Below, in pieces: positions 1 through 20,097 of a stretch of DNA of 64,000 nucleotides. The DNA comes from Apostichopus japonicus (Eukaryota > Echinodermata > Holothuroidea > Aspidochirotida > Stichopodidae). Below the pieces are notes generated by a model that searched no databases, was not told where the DNA came from, and saw only the letters and a program-made list of their open reading frames with translations. The stretch spans positions 21,526,826-21,590,825 of the forward strand of contig NC_092561.1 of the NCBI RefSeq assembly GCF_037975245.1, in the 5' to 3' direction. How positions within the stretch are numbered: the first letter of the stretch is position 1; every line of letters starts with the position of its first letter. The translations under genes and the position numbers were made by a program.

Positions 1-190
1 CTGACCGGTACAGTGACCAGTATGATGACCGGTACCCTGACCAGTCACATGACCAGTTCCTTGACCGGTACCCTCACAGGTACCCTAGCAGGAGCCCTCA
101 CAGTTACGCTCGCCAGTACCCTGACTCGTACCCTGACCAGTCCCCTGACCAGTGCCCTGACCGGTATCCTAACCAGTGCAATGACCCATG
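1..190. repeat. 12-bp minisatellite at the window edge
   Basis: Degenerate 12-bp units based on CTGACCGGTACC run into the window from the left. The 12-bp period keeps frames open; the minus strand could read Gly-Thr-Gly-Gln repeats, but stops interrupt. I cannot tell whether it is coding. Confidence 0.85.
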
Positions 191-275
191 CCTTGACTGT
201 CACACCTGGGCCATCTCTGGTTGTTGCAAGCAGGCTTGTATGGATCAGGGGGATATTGTCTGGGGGATCTTGTCC

Positions 276-375
276 NNNNNNNNNNNNNNNNNNNNNNNNN
301 NNNNNNNNNNNNNNNNNNNNNNNNNNNNNNNNNNNNNNNNNNNNNNNNNNNNNNNNNNNNNNNNNNNNNNNNNNN
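276..375. other. Assembly gap of 100 N
   Basis: Exactly 100 undetermined bases, the usual placeholder for a scaffold gap of unknown true size. Reading frames across it are meaningless. From 376 to 943 I see no feature. Confidence 0.99.
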
Positions 376-943
376 CCTAAGCTGCCTAAGGGTCGTAAAC
401 AAAACAGAGAGACTTGTTTGGCGAATGATTTGTTAGGCTTGCAAATTTTGATTGAAGTTTGTAGAATCAAAGGACTTGTTAATAAATCTGGCGAATTTTA
501 TTTAGCTCAAAATGTTTAACGACAGATAACTCAATATGATATGAAAATTGCATAGAACGGTGCTATTTTTACTGAGCTTTTAAGGCTGTAAGCTGGAAAG
601 GTCAAAGTTAAGATTTGGCAAACACACATTGAGACTTTAATTAAGAACTGCTTACAGGAAGTGGCTTGAACTTGTTAAATACTGGGCCTTGGTACAACAA
701 ACAAAGCTACTAGTTTTTAATCAAACTGAACATGACCAGTTCAAGTATGCTTTAACTAAACATAAATTGGACGTACCAAGAACGTTCTTCACTTTAAAAA
801 TATAAATTTCCATAAATATGTACAGTGGCCCTAGTTAAGTTATGAACACTTTTCTCATGTGCATTCTGTGGATGAAGTGGTTGTGTTTGAGCTATACTGT
901 TTGGTCTGAAGGAGCAACTGGGTTAACTTTTATAGTAACTCCA

Positions 944-1340
944 TAGTCCCTCAAAAAGTAAATTCAGTCCCTGGACTATCCTTTTAAGCAATTTAGTCTC
1001 TGGACTATCCTTTTGAACTATTCATTCCCTGGACTATCCTTTTGAACTATTTAGTCCCTGGACTATCGTTTTAAACAATTTAGTCTTTGGACTATCCTTT
1101 TGAACTATTCAGTCCCTGGACTATCCTTTTGAACAATTTAATCTCTGGACCAACCTTTTAAACAATTTAGTCTTTGGACTATCCTTTTATTAAACAATTT
1201 AGTCCCTGGACTATCCTTTTAAGCAATTTAGTCTCTGGACTATCCTTTGAACAATTTAGTCCCTGGACTATCCTTTGAACTATTCAGTCCCTGGACTATC
1301 CTTTTAAGCAATTTAGTCTCTGGACTATCCTTTTAAACTA
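944..1340. repeat. 29-bp minisatellite, about 13 units
   Basis: Units read GGACTATCCTTTT plus AAGCAATTTAGTCTCT with small variants, and end directly against the donor of exon 1463-1350 of the CIP2A-like gene. Confidence 0.93.
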
Positions 1341-3165
1341 AATACTTACTCTTCATACTGACTCTTGAGTGTTTCCAAGTGTCGCTTCAGCATCACACAT
1401 ATTTCCTGCTTGGAAGTTAGCTCTTGAGTGATGGAATTGAGGTTACCCTCTGTTTCTTTCAACCTGAGGAAAAATATGAGACAACGGAAGATATTGATAA
1501 TAAAAGGAGTACTTGGGAGAGGAGGACAGGTGTTGGAGAAGAGATCCCCATGACAGAAAGCTGAGTATCACAAAATGAGGACTAAATGATTGCAGACAAA
1601 GCTATCACAAAAGAAATGATTTGAACAGATAATAATAATATTTAATAATATTGCATAGAGAGAGAGAAAATTAAAATGTAAGCAACAAAACTTCAAAGCT
1701 GATAAAAAACCCTGAAAAGACAATCCTTCCTATTAGATTTTCAATAACATTACTGACAACTGTCTAAGTGTCACCAAAAGTAAGGTGGAATAAATTTAGA
1801 GAGAGGGACCGGAATAGTTGAGTGGGTGGTATGCACAGGAAGGCAACAGAAGTAAAGAGATGTGTTTGCTCTCTTTCTCAGAGCAAAATAACCTACCAAT
1901 ACAATAGAACTATGCATGATGTTAAGAAATTGTTGGTTTTGGTCATATAAATAGTCCTTTCTTTTATGTTAATTTGATAACAACAACAGCTTACCGTTGA
2001 GTAACGGTAGTTCTGGGTGTGTAGTTACCAAAAAGTCCTTTCTTTTATGATAATTTGACAACAATAACAGCTTACCGTTCAGTTAGTTCTGCGTGTGTAG
2101 TTACCAGCTTGTCATATTGTACAACCACTTTCTGCAATTCTTTTATTTCGGTCCCTTTCCTTTCTAATTGATCTCCGAGCTCATGTTGTCTGACGAGGCC
2201 TCTTGCAATTCTTCTCGGTAAATCTCTTTCTTCTTCTCAGATTCATGGAGCAGTGAACGCAATTTCCTCGCCTATCGACGGACACCGAAGATGAAGATGT
2301 ATTCAAGAAACATTGAAATGGAAACAAAGTTACGAAATACAAATTAAAGCACCCTGTCTTGAACAGAGGACGAAATTGTCAGTTGAGATAAAATGGCAGG
2401 TTTTAGCCAATGGGGAGAAACAATGAAATAAAATAGCATATTGCAAATTTCTAATAAATAATTTACTGAAATCACGCCTTTGCCGGTTAAAGAAATTTGT
2501 TGTGCCATTTATGTGCACTGAAAAGAGTTATTTTTATAAAGAATGAAGTTGATAGCTGGACAGAATTTACTGCAGCTTCAGGTCAAATAAATGCACATTC
2601 TAAATAGACTTCTGTATTGAAAACATATAATTTTCTTCAAATCTTGTGATACCTTGCGACAGCCGAGTCTGTGATGTTGTCATGAGAGTTGAGTTGAAAT
2701 TACCTGGTTTAGTTTCTTTATTACATTTAAATTATTTATTTAAATAGTTATATTTCTACACAAAAGGATGCATTTGATGAAATTCTAACTTCAGAGGACA
2801 CTGATATCTGCTTACATGTTAAATGTATCAACTTTCAAGGATTCCTCAAAAAGAACATTATCATAGTATTAAAGCAGAATGTCTACCATGAAGACACTAT
2901 AGACTACCCACAGTGTTCCACTTTCTGAAGTAACAAAGCCCTAGCTTACCTAGGCAAACTACGTTACAGTCAACCATCCATATATATTGAATAAAGGATA
3001 TGATATTGAGATGGGGTTATCAACTAACAGGGTCAAACACTTATCCACTTAACTAAATGATAAGACAGAGGTATTACTTTGTCTGTTAGACACTTCAGCC
3101 CCATCCCTGCCACCCCCACCCACCCCTCTCCAAGAAGAACTATCTAGTAAATTACTCTTGGTATT

Positions 3166-3580
3166 TTGAACATCAACACTAGGGCTGAACAGCTTCGTCT
3201 GAATCATGTTTTTAATGTTTTCCATGGTACCTCTCCAGTTTATATGAGGGAGAGTTTCATTAGAGTAAATAGTGTTCATAGCTATAACACAACATGTAGT
3301 ATTTTTAATTTTCAACTTCCCAAAATTAAAACGCACAGTGCTGGGTCTTTTTATTACAATGCAATTAAAACTGGAACAGGCTATCTGAAAAAATAAAATC
3401 CATCCAGCTGAAATACAATTTTAAAAAAGATGCCAAAGCCTACCTTTTAAATCATATGAATGTCTAGCTTGTAAATACCTTTCTTGCTTTTTATTTTTTA
3501 CAGCGTTTGTTTGTATATTTTAATAGTAAATTGTAGATGAAGATTGATAATTTGCTGAATAAAATCAAATAAAATCAATT
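3166..3580 (+). mobile_element. LINE 3' end fragment (copy A)
   Basis: The frame with [20 protein letters not shown] and [19 protein letters not shown] is the extreme C-terminus of a CR1/jockey-type LINE ORF. A frame slip follows YYNAIKT; the true continuation (SEKIKSIQLKYNFKKDAKAY) is in another frame. The tail is ataaaatcaaataaaatcaat. It lies inside a CIP2A intron and has lost most of its 3' untranslated part compared with copy B. Confidence 0.8.
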
Positions 3581-5359
3581 ATAGACATCTGACCGTGGAA
3601 ACCAACTCACCTCAGCATCTGCCTCAGCCCACTGACATCTATGTTGACTGATCAGGTGATCAGCTTGCGAGAGTGCCATCGCTTTTGTTTCCAACAAGTC
3701 CTCAAGGTGGCTATGTTTGGTCTGTTCAAAGTAACAACCGAGTCATAATACATAATGATAATATAGTAAATGATTTACAAAGCTGAGATGTCTATGCTGC
3801 ACTGTGAACTCACAGAGCAAAGAATAGAAAAACCAATATACAGACACCACAACAAATCATAGCAATGAAGAAATGTCCTCATGAGCAGTTTTGACCCGAC
3901 ACCGATGCCAGCAACAATGTTTAAGATTCAGCAATCGCAAAACAAAAGATCCATTATCAAAAATAAACACTGTAACAAAAAAAAACAAAAAAATTGAAAC
4001 ACATATTTAGTCTTGAATAAGTCCTCAGCCTGGCATGTGAAGAAACATCCCAAATCTGTGATAAATTCCAAACGGAGTTAAATCTTTGTTGTTCATGACA
4101 TTAACCTTTATTTCATACATCAATAATGATTATTACACGGAGGCTGAATCACCATGCAGTTATAGTTTGTCCTATTTCATAGATAAATAATGATGTTTGT
4201 GTCCCTTTAATGTATTCTTACACGGAGGCTGAATCATCAGGCAGTTATCGTTTGTCCTTAACAGATTCAGAGTAATTGGATACAAGGACTGTCTTATTCC
4301 TTTAACTAAGTTAAAATTAATAAACAAACAACAAGCACCATACCAGGATTGAGCCGAAAACAACAAACTTACCTGAAGTGAAGCCAACTTGTGTTCATAC
4401 ACATCCATGATCCCTGACGCTGGTAATGCAGAAAGCTGGAAAAGATTAAAATTAAAAAGCAAATACTGATAAAAATTGTAAACTCAAGTAGATTTAGTGT
4501 GACCTCTAAAGTAAATCTGACGAAGGACTAACAAGACAGGACTACTCTATGAACATTGTGACAGTTTAGAACCAGAAGTGAAAAGAAAAATTCATAACTA
4601 CTTTAGTTGACTTTTAATCAGCTAAAATGAAAATCTCAAAGATACTGAGGAACAAAACAGTCCATGACATTGGTTTGATTGGGTTTATCCAGGATAAAGA
4701 TTACAAAACTATTCAAATGTTCATTTCTTGCAACTGGCATGTGAAGAAGCAACTGTTAGGTTCAAAACTACAGGCCCTCTAACTTTGATATAAAATGTAC
4801 CTACACAGGCTTTTTGCAGTCCATTCGTGAACAGCTTTTTCTTGCTTTTTTTAAACCTTTTACTACATAATATGCAAACAACAATTCCCCAACCCCATCC
4901 ATCAATGTGAAATAAAATGTTTTCATATGAACAAGTTTCTTTCAGTTAAAAGACTTTCCTTTGAAAGAGAATCAAATAATTTTAACTCACATCTAATCCA
5001 GCTGTTTCTTGCTTTTTACTACATAATATGCATACAACCATTTCCCACCCCCATCCACCAATGTGAAATAAAATGTTGGCATATGAACAATTTTCTTTCA
5101 GTCAAAAGAGATTCCTTTAAAAGAGAATCAAATAATTTTAAACTCCACTTTTCATCTTTTTAATAAGATCATCAACTTTGGAGTCAAGCTCTCCTTTCTC
5201 ATCTGAGAAGCTGTTTTTCTCTTCCAGTTTGATGCTTCGATTCCCTTCCGTCATTCCTCTGTCACTGATGATGCTCTTGTTTCCGTCCCCCTCTCCGGGT
5301 CTAGTCTTCATTCGGTGTCTATTCACAGCAGCTAACCGCTCCTCCAGGCTACAAGTAAA

Positions 5360-5687
5360 TGAAATGAATAATAATATTAATAATAATATTGAATTTTTAT
5401 ATAGCGCTTTACACTAGCGATAGGTCCCAAAGCCCTTTACAGACGCTATATTACCCCTGGTGAATGATAACCTGTCCCAGAGACAATCCCTCCAGTTGGC
5501 AGCAGTTATATACTGCGCCCCAATGACAAGTTACCTCCGGGTACCCATTTAACCCCTGGGTGGAGAGAGGCAAGTGAGATTAAGCATCTTACCCAAGGAC
5601 ACAACGCAATGAACTAGGCTGGAATCGAACCAGCAATCCTTGGATCACGAGTCCGACGCCTTAGACCAATTGGACACCACGCTCTCA
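5360..5687 (-). mobile_element. tRNA-headed SINE (copy A)
   Basis: Read on the minus strand, the head has an A-box-like TTGGTCTAAGGC and a B box GGTTCGATTCC. A body with TTGTGTCCTTGGGTAAG and an AT-rich (AAT)n tail follow. It is inserted next to the linker exon of the CIP2A-like gene. The Pol III boxes are readable, but activity is unknown. Confidence 0.75.
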
Positions 5688-6380
5688 AATGAATCGACAA
5701 ATAATATTAAATTGGGGAGAGAAACGATTTCATTTTCTCTGATTAAAGGTTACAAAAACAACCCTGTGGTACATGTTCAAAACAACAGGTGGAAACCTGT
5801 GATGATTAAACCTGAAAACCCAACAGACTTTGCATGAAAATTTGTGATTTTGACACCCATTTGCAAGTTGTCACACTTTGCCATACATTACCAAATGTCT
5901 CCTACTCAGGGGGGAAAATGTTGTGGAAACCCCCATAATACAGGTAGACACAGGAATTTTTGGCACACAGAATTTTTCAAAGACTTATGTTGTTTTTTCA
6001 TCTTGAGTTGGATCATCACAGGTAGAATTTTCACAGTGTTTGTCGCCGTACATCCTTTGAAAAACATGTCTATATTTGTGCTACCATGAACAGACTACAG
6101 GGATACTATATTCATGCAACATATATTACCAACTGATTATGATATAAACATAATTTTCTACACAGGATTGGTAAACTTACACTTGACTGCAGAGCTCAGG
6201 ATTTGATGCCGCCAGGGTAAAAAGATGGAGAGAGATTTGAACGACATCCTCAGACTGAGAACCGATTCCGTGAACGAGAAATGGAACCAGACGTTTGTCC
6301 TGAGAAACGGAGGAAAGAATAGTTCATGACATGTGCGACTTATTCTTCCATTAAGTCACACAATACTACAGAAAGTTCAG

Positions 6381-6413
6381 TATTTCAGACTATTTACCTA
6401 ATAGTCTGAAATA
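6381..6413. other. Perfect 14-bp-stem hairpin in CIP2A intron (copy A)
   Basis: TATTTCAGACTATT, loop TACCT, AATAGTCTGAAATA. It lies 82 nt upstream of the armadillo-exon acceptor on the gene strand and is unchanged at 41174-41206. Confidence 0.85.
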
Positions 6414-6727
6414 TTGTTACACTACAACACATGCTAGAAAGGGCCTTTTGGAAACCCAGTGATAAAGGCCCTTCAAATCAGTTGGGAAGTTTGGACAAAA
6501 TGGAACCTATGACGTCACAGCTATGTTCGTTCTCTCTAAAATTCTTACATGCTTGTAGTAAGTTTCAAACGTATTTTTCTCTGAACCTGTTAACCAGGTA
6601 AGTATATGATTCGGTGAAGTATTGTTTCGCACTCTTTGTGTTATCTATGATTAATATGAAAACTCTCCGAACTACGTAGTACTTTAGTTATCTGCTAGGT
6701 TAACTCTTTTTGCCATTTTATCTGTAG

Positions 6728-7120
6728 TAGTATAATAATAATAATTAATAATTAACAGTTCTTATATAGCCCAACTTACAATAAAGTCTCGCCGCGCTGT
6801 ACTTAACCCTGGTCATTGGTAACTTGTCACACCTACACACCAAAGTGTGCACAATTCAAAAACCTCTCCTGGTGCACCCACAATGCACCACAGCTATGTG
6901 TCCCCTGGGGGACTTCCCTTAGGGTGCAGCAACAAACCAGCGCACGCAACTATATTTACAATTCACCTTGCAAGTCCCCATTTATACACCTGGGTGAAGA
7001 GAGGCAATGAAGATAAAGTGCCTTGCCCAAGGACACAACGCAATGATCTGGCCAGGGCTCGAACCTGTTATCCTTAGAACACAAGTCCACTGCCTTAACC
7101 ACTTGACCACAATGCCCTCA
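6728..7120 (-). mobile_element. tRNA-headed SINE, second insertion (copy A)
   Basis: The minus-strand head has TGGTCAAGTGGTTAAGGC and GGTTCGAGCCC boxes. The body carries TTGTGTCCTTGGGCAAGG and an (AAT)n-type tail at 6,728-6,750. The shared body motif puts it in the same family as the 5,360 element. Confidence 0.75.
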
Positions 7121-10100
7121 TGAATATTCTAAGCAAACTAGAAAAAGCCATATACGTCGTTTGTTAGTCGGTTAAATGACCTAAATTGTCACGAAGTTAG
7201 TGGATACAATTTAAGTTAGGTATAATTCATATGTTCAAGTTTATAATATTTGCTCTGGACTGATATAGAAACTATGTGAAAAATTAGAAAAGAATATTAA
7301 GTGTGTCTGTAGTTTGTTTTCGTGAACTTACACTATGAAGAAACATTTCACAGTGCACTGTTGCATTTACGAAATTAAAAAAAGAAACTCCTTTTTTCCT
7401 ACTTGTGATCTAAATCTATAAACTTGGCGGTGTTAACCTTGTCTTAGCAGAATTGTCATTTTCAATCTCAGGTACGCTTCGCTGCGATGACTAAGACTTC
7501 ATTTCTTGTTTTTTTTTTTATTGTATACGTCTTTCGCCGATCATTGGGACATTTTGTCTCATGCGAATGTTCAATATATTAATAAATACAAATTAATACA
7601 AATTTATACCAAATTAAATTGAATGACAACTACAAGAAGTCATATAAGTCAGAAATATAGAACTACATAAAGACGATCCAGCGGTTCATCTACTTGATCC
7701 GATTCTAACATGAACTGATCACACCGGAGCAGCACTTTTTATCCAGTTTATTGTATTCCACAGAAATAATCATTACATAAACCAAGAATACAAATGGCAT
7801 CGCCCAGAAACTTGGAACAATAACATCAGGGACGAATGTACACATGGCACTAACTTATCACACATGCCTGGTCCTTATCCTATAGACCGGGAGCTGACCT
7901 AGGCCATCCATGAGGGGTCAATTATTGATGACTGGCGAAGCTACCCCACCACCAATAATCACTGGCGATGGCCATTTGTTGCTCTTGGGTCCATACTTGA
8001 CACATTGTACTGACTTTGATGGGGTTACCAATGAAAGCTGATCTAGTTAAGCTTTTAGGTGAATTTAAAATTGCCCTCCCAGCAACACCCACCACAGCAG
8101 GTTTTCCACAGTCGTCTGGTTTCATATACAGGAATGCACTGTGAACATTGTGATGTACAAGGCAATTGGTTACCTTCCCAGCTAACCAAACCCTCTGGGC
8201 TCATGCTCTATTACCTTTATTATTATCATTACGCAACGTTATACGAATGAGTGGTTACCGCGAGGAATATCTAGCAGATTAAGCAGAGAGACCACTGAAG
8301 TTTATGTTGCGTGGTCCAACTATGAATGCCATTTTACCAGCCAATCCAGACGCCTTGAGTTTGATGCAAATTTTGGTGTGGTATTTAACGATTTGGCAAA
8401 AGTTTTCTAAAAGTGTTTGAGAAATGTAATGATAAAATCTTAGAAACTGTTGTACTCTGTCTCGCATATTTTGAAACTTTAACTTCATAACTCTTAAATA
8501 AGCTTCCTCAACCTAATAGCAATGAGGTTTTAACATATTCTCGTTTTACGAGATAACATTCACGAGTTAAGTCATAGAGGATATGAGAAGAGTGGTCGGG
8601 GAGGGGGAGGGGGATGGGGAGTGGGATGGGGGAGGGGGAGGGTAGGAGGGAGAAGTGACGAGGTATCACCTAGTTTTTGTTATCGCATTAGGAGTGGTTT
8701 GCTATTTGGAATAAAAAGGGTCTCGGTGTGTAAAAGTCTATATTAATATTTGTCGGAAGAGTGTTTAAACACATTTGTTGTGGGATAAATTGTGCTTTAC
8801 ACGTAGTGAGAGTGATAGAGATTGGTGGATAGAACTAGAAAATTGTAAACGCAGCTTTTTTAATGCACATTCGCAAATATCATCCTAGCTGTTATATGAC
8901 TTACCACGCTTGCAATTACTTCAAAGAACAAATCTTAAAGGTAAAGTAAAGTGCGTAATGCTGAAAGCACTAATGAGGAGTATTCAATATCAAAACAATA
9001 AATTACACTCGGTAATGATCGTGAAGTGTCGTCACCACTCACATAATTTTCTTTGTTCGCTCATATTAATATTGATCCTAGCAACAATATATTTCTTTTA
9101 CACATACACCAGACGGCGTTGGTTTCTAAGGAGGTAATACTAGTAATACCACACGTTATCAAGAACATCAGGTAGAATTTACGGGAGCAAATGAAACCTC
9201 GTGATTGGTATAAGAAACAAAGAGAACACCAATTGGTGCCATGATCTGTGTTTTTTCGACGAACATTATTACAGTACATTGTTTGCTCTATGCGACTTTA
9301 TTGCCATGACTTCATTGTTATTTTGATGCTTTCGAAAGAATCGATTAGTTTATTGCCATTACCTAAAGTATTACGGATACCAAGACCATTTGGAACTATG
9401 TTCAAACTTTTACACTGCGACAGGAGAACAATGTCCGATCGTTTCCTTGCCAGTTTATAAAGGATGGGCTCATGATGTCGTCTATAGCTTGGAAGGCTTC
9501 ACCGGTAAGCTGGTGACCAACGTAATAAAATATTGATCCATATGTATGCAGATTGAAAAAAATAAAACAAACAAAAATGAGACATAGTAGACACAGCAGG
9601 AATACTGATTTTTACAATTTGTATTGAACTTTTGGTCCCCTGGGATCTCCTTCAGCATTACTTTAGTTGATTAGTGAAAAGTACACACAGATGAAACGAA
9701 TATAGAAGTTTAAGGAGTGGTAACTTAATATATATAATATGAGAATAAACAGCAAAATAGGGGAATACGCAATAGGATAAACTGGAAGCAACATTAATCT
9801 TGTTTGTAAAACCGATACAAGGAGACTGGTCATAAGACTTTGTTTAGGCCATTGAGGTGTGAATTGAATCGGAAAATCCAATATATTTCTTTCCGTTTTC
9901 CCTCTGCTTGTGATAGATTTGAAATTTGACACAATTAAAATATATTTCAGAGTTTGGAGGGATTAGTGGGAGAGATTATACTAACCGCTCACAACTGAGC
10001 TCAATATTAATATTGGTACACTTTATCTTCCCTCAGCTACAAGTGCTTGTCACACTGTCAGATTTGACCCTGGTGTTGACCATTTTGTGAAGACACGTAG

Positions 10101-10514
10101 GATGTAAACGGTCATTAATCACCAGAATTAAAGATCTACTCAATAGTATTCCCCCAATATAATCATAACATAACTTAGATGACTAGAGGCGATTTAAGCG
10201 ATATGTATAAATAACCATGTTTTGAGGCACGGTAATATAAAACTGACAACGAAACACATAACCTGTTTGTTTCTATCATGTTGCTAAACATTATCTGTGT
10301 TTCACATATTTTAAACCATTTACAACAGTACACAATTAAATCACAAACGTCAAGCAAAACATGTAAAGGTGAGCGAAGAGGTATGTATATTAAAGACCTC
10401 GAGGGATCTTTTACCATTGGTAATGGTGCGGAGCAAGGAACAGTCAATTTGTTGAGCTGGTAATAGACTCCATATGATTTCGCTCTCCATCCATATTCCC
10501 CGGGTCCCCCGATT

Positions 10515-10561
<47 letters not shown>

Positions 10562-10775
10562 CATATTGTAATATTGTCATGCATTGTCAGCACCGTTTCA
10601 TTTTTAAATTCAATTACAATGGTCGTAAATATTATTGTAGGACGCTATCAATGCAAAAACTGAGACACGTGAATGCCATACCTAAGACATATAGCAGACA
10701 GACAAAGTAACGTCTGAGACAAAACTGTAATCAATTAAACAATTATGTAAGACGGCACTGCGGGCTAAAACCTGT
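7121..10775. other. Intergenic stretch between caspase A and the CIP2A-like exons
   Basis: Well conserved in copy B (41,912-45,912) in both gaps and substitutions. Short frames such as those at 8,279-8,488 and 9,663-9,932 are kept only as well as their surroundings. A G-rich run lies at 8,597-8,645 and a TA run at 10,520. I find no exon of either gene, in particular none of the missing N-terminal CIP2A exons. Confidence 0.6.
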
Positions 10776-17675
<6,900 letters not shown>

Positions 17676-20097
17676 TATGTTTTCAGGTTAATGAAAACTT
17701 GTTGTAGGTTGTAAATAACTGGATGTCTGAGGAGGGACTTCTGTATATGAAAAGAAAAGGTATCGCATTTTGACTGTCAGTGCAGGTCATTCAGAGCCCC
17801 GTCCATACTGTTTTTGTAATGATAGGACGGCGAAGAGAACTAAATCTAAAAGATATGAAGTAAGCCTTTCTGCTTGTCTCAGGGGAAAAAACGTTCGATT
17901 TAAATTTTATTTCTGAATTGAAGTCTTGTATTGGAAAATATAAATTCCTATCATTATACTTAAAATAAAAAGAACGTTTTCCAAACTTCTGAGTCCTTTT
18001 CATCTCATCAAAATTTTTCCACAAATTATCTCAAAGTCAAGCTTACTGCCTGTATAATATATTTAAGTAAAAAACAACAACACATTGTTTGATTTGTTGT
18101 TGATCACTGCCTCAATTCATATCAACAAAGTCAGATCAAAACAAGGATTTAAATATATATTTTAAAAGCTTACAAATATCAAATATCAAAACGTGTAGGG
18201 CGCAGATCATATGCAAGGATCATAACATTTTTGTTAGTTAGTGTTCATGACCAGAGTGTAGAAATGACCTATATTGTTGGAGTCGATTCCAATATCTGCA
18301 CTTAACGTTTCTCTGTGATACGTCGATAGTAAACAAGTTCTATAATTGTATCGGGGCAATTTTCGTGAGCACAACTCAAACGTGATATGCACCACATTTT
18401 AGCACATTTAGCAGAGGATTATATTTTGTTACGTTTTCGTTTAATTATTGCATGAACGAAGGCTACGAAGTGCACATACTGTTGTTTCTTTGTTTTTGCA
18501 AAATAATAATAGTAATATGTACAACGATCTATTGCATAAAATAAGTTCGTAACAGGTTTTCTTCTTTGAAATTTCCAGGAACACGTCATTATCGGGACTA
18601 ACAAGGGACGGTTTGTATACACCTACAATAATTAGGCCTAACAACCGTTGAAATCAGTCAATTTCGGGAAATAGTCACGGGACTGCAGGATATGTAGCTG
18701 CGCAATTCGGAAATAATCATTTCTGAAAGTCAATTGACGTCAACTTGCTCAAATATGGAAAGATTTTGACCACCATAGCTAAGGAAATGTAACATTGACA
18801 AATTTCCTACTTACATTAGAAGGTGGCATTTTGAGTATAACTGTATTAATTTTGTGAAGGTCAAAATTCATCGAGGGGCAATAGTATTTGCAAACCCATA
18901 TAAACAAACCTTTCATGATATCTTACAAGGATAACATTGGCTGATATACCCTGTTACGATGAAGTCATCCATCAAACCTCGATACAGTTTTGTATTCAGG
19001 TTTAAAGATACTACAAAGGCAGCTCTGTATTTTGAGTATTCAAGAACACAACTTAGCTGGTATTATAGCCTTTTGACTTTTGAAACTTTTGTCATGATTT
19101 ATTTCAATAAAAAGAAACATTTATCTTTATCTCTTTTTTTTCCAAAAAAATACAAGGATTCCCCAGTTAGTATGTTTAAGAGGCCCTCATTAAAATGGAT
19201 TAGACACCTATATGTCGGTAACAATTTGTCATCAAACAAATTCCATGAACCGAAATTACATGGAATCACACATTTATCAATAAATCCTAAAACCAAAATA
19301 ATATACGTCAACTAAAGCATTGAGGTTGTCACACATGGTTCCCTACTCCGTTTACGTGTAACCGAAATTACTACAAAAGAGCAAATAATTCCTAAAAATA
19401 TACAACTGTGTTATCAGATCGACAGCCAGGTTTGAGACAAAATAAAGTCCTTTTAAATCAATCAATCAATCATGTTAGTTTTTTATCTCGTCGGCAATCC
19501 TTCAACAAGTTGTTAGCACACACTGTTAGAGACAAGTACGCGAAAATGCCATTTATTTTCGTGCTCACGTGCTACCATAATTAAAGTATCTTGCCCCATT
19601 AATGTTATAAACCATTAGCGGAGATTTAAATGCCAGTTAACGTTTCCAGTATCATATAATTAATGATATTCAAATTTCTACTCACCTCAAGAGAGTCCGG
19701 ATGTGGATGAACTTCTTACTTGGTTGTTTCGTTGATTTCTTGAAGAATGAGAGGAAAACCACTAAACAGTACCCTATTAAAGATTTCAACTGCTATACCT
19801 TTGGAGTAGAGTCTAACTGTTTACATGCAACGTGTAGCAAGATGATTGGTTCATGGTAGTTTCCTTTCATAGAATTATTTAGCACGAGTTTTTCTTATTA
19901 TTTTATGTACTAAGTAAACCATGGTCACTGTTGTCATACGGATGCCTTTGACCCGCCTCTGTGATCGATCACACCGACAATTATTGAGCTGTGGGTTGTA
20001 ACCATAAATGTTATCAAGAACAACCGACGTCACCAACGTGTAGTTAGGTGATTGGTTCATGGTAGTTAACTTATATTTCAAAATGCAAGTTAGCAAA

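Larger units (their letters stand above)
1350..6299 (-). pseudogene. cip2a: CIP2A-like, C-terminal part (copy A), disrupted
   Basis: Exons homologous to copy B are 6299-6181 (armadillo end, intact), 5348-5138 (linker), 4435-4373 (intact), 3721-3611 (intact) and 2271-2076, followed by 1463-1350, a coiled-coil exon found only here. There are two lesions. In the linker exon, ten bases including the splice donor are deleted, so the frame runs to KSGV and a TAA at 5138-5140. The exon 2271-2076 is 196 bp against 197 in B; one base is missing at the EEASVRQ position, which shifts the frame to a stop. The donor region of that exon is also tandemly duplicated (about 1,960-2,105). Exon 1463-1350 splices in phase and is open, ending in QYEE with a GTAAGT donor, so the gene or an older copy continues to the left of the window. 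Confidence 0.8.

Noticed and set aside
13-519. Frame running through the 12-bp repeat and the N gap
   Set aside because: The gap is 100 undefined bases and the repeat period is a multiple of three; nothing supports a protein.
7922-8250. Possible retrotransposon or gene exon around MKPDDCGKP
   Set aside because: Copy B breaks the minus-strand frame and I recognise no domain or element end.
8279-8488. 69-codon minus-strand frame kept in copy B (43085-43294)
   Set aside because: The whole region is about 95% identical and the changes do not favour silent sites, so frame conservation is not evidence of coding.
18959-19315. 118-codon plus-strand frame
   Set aside because: Its counterpart near 57,583 is broken by indels and shows no codon-like conservation, and there is no family resemblance.
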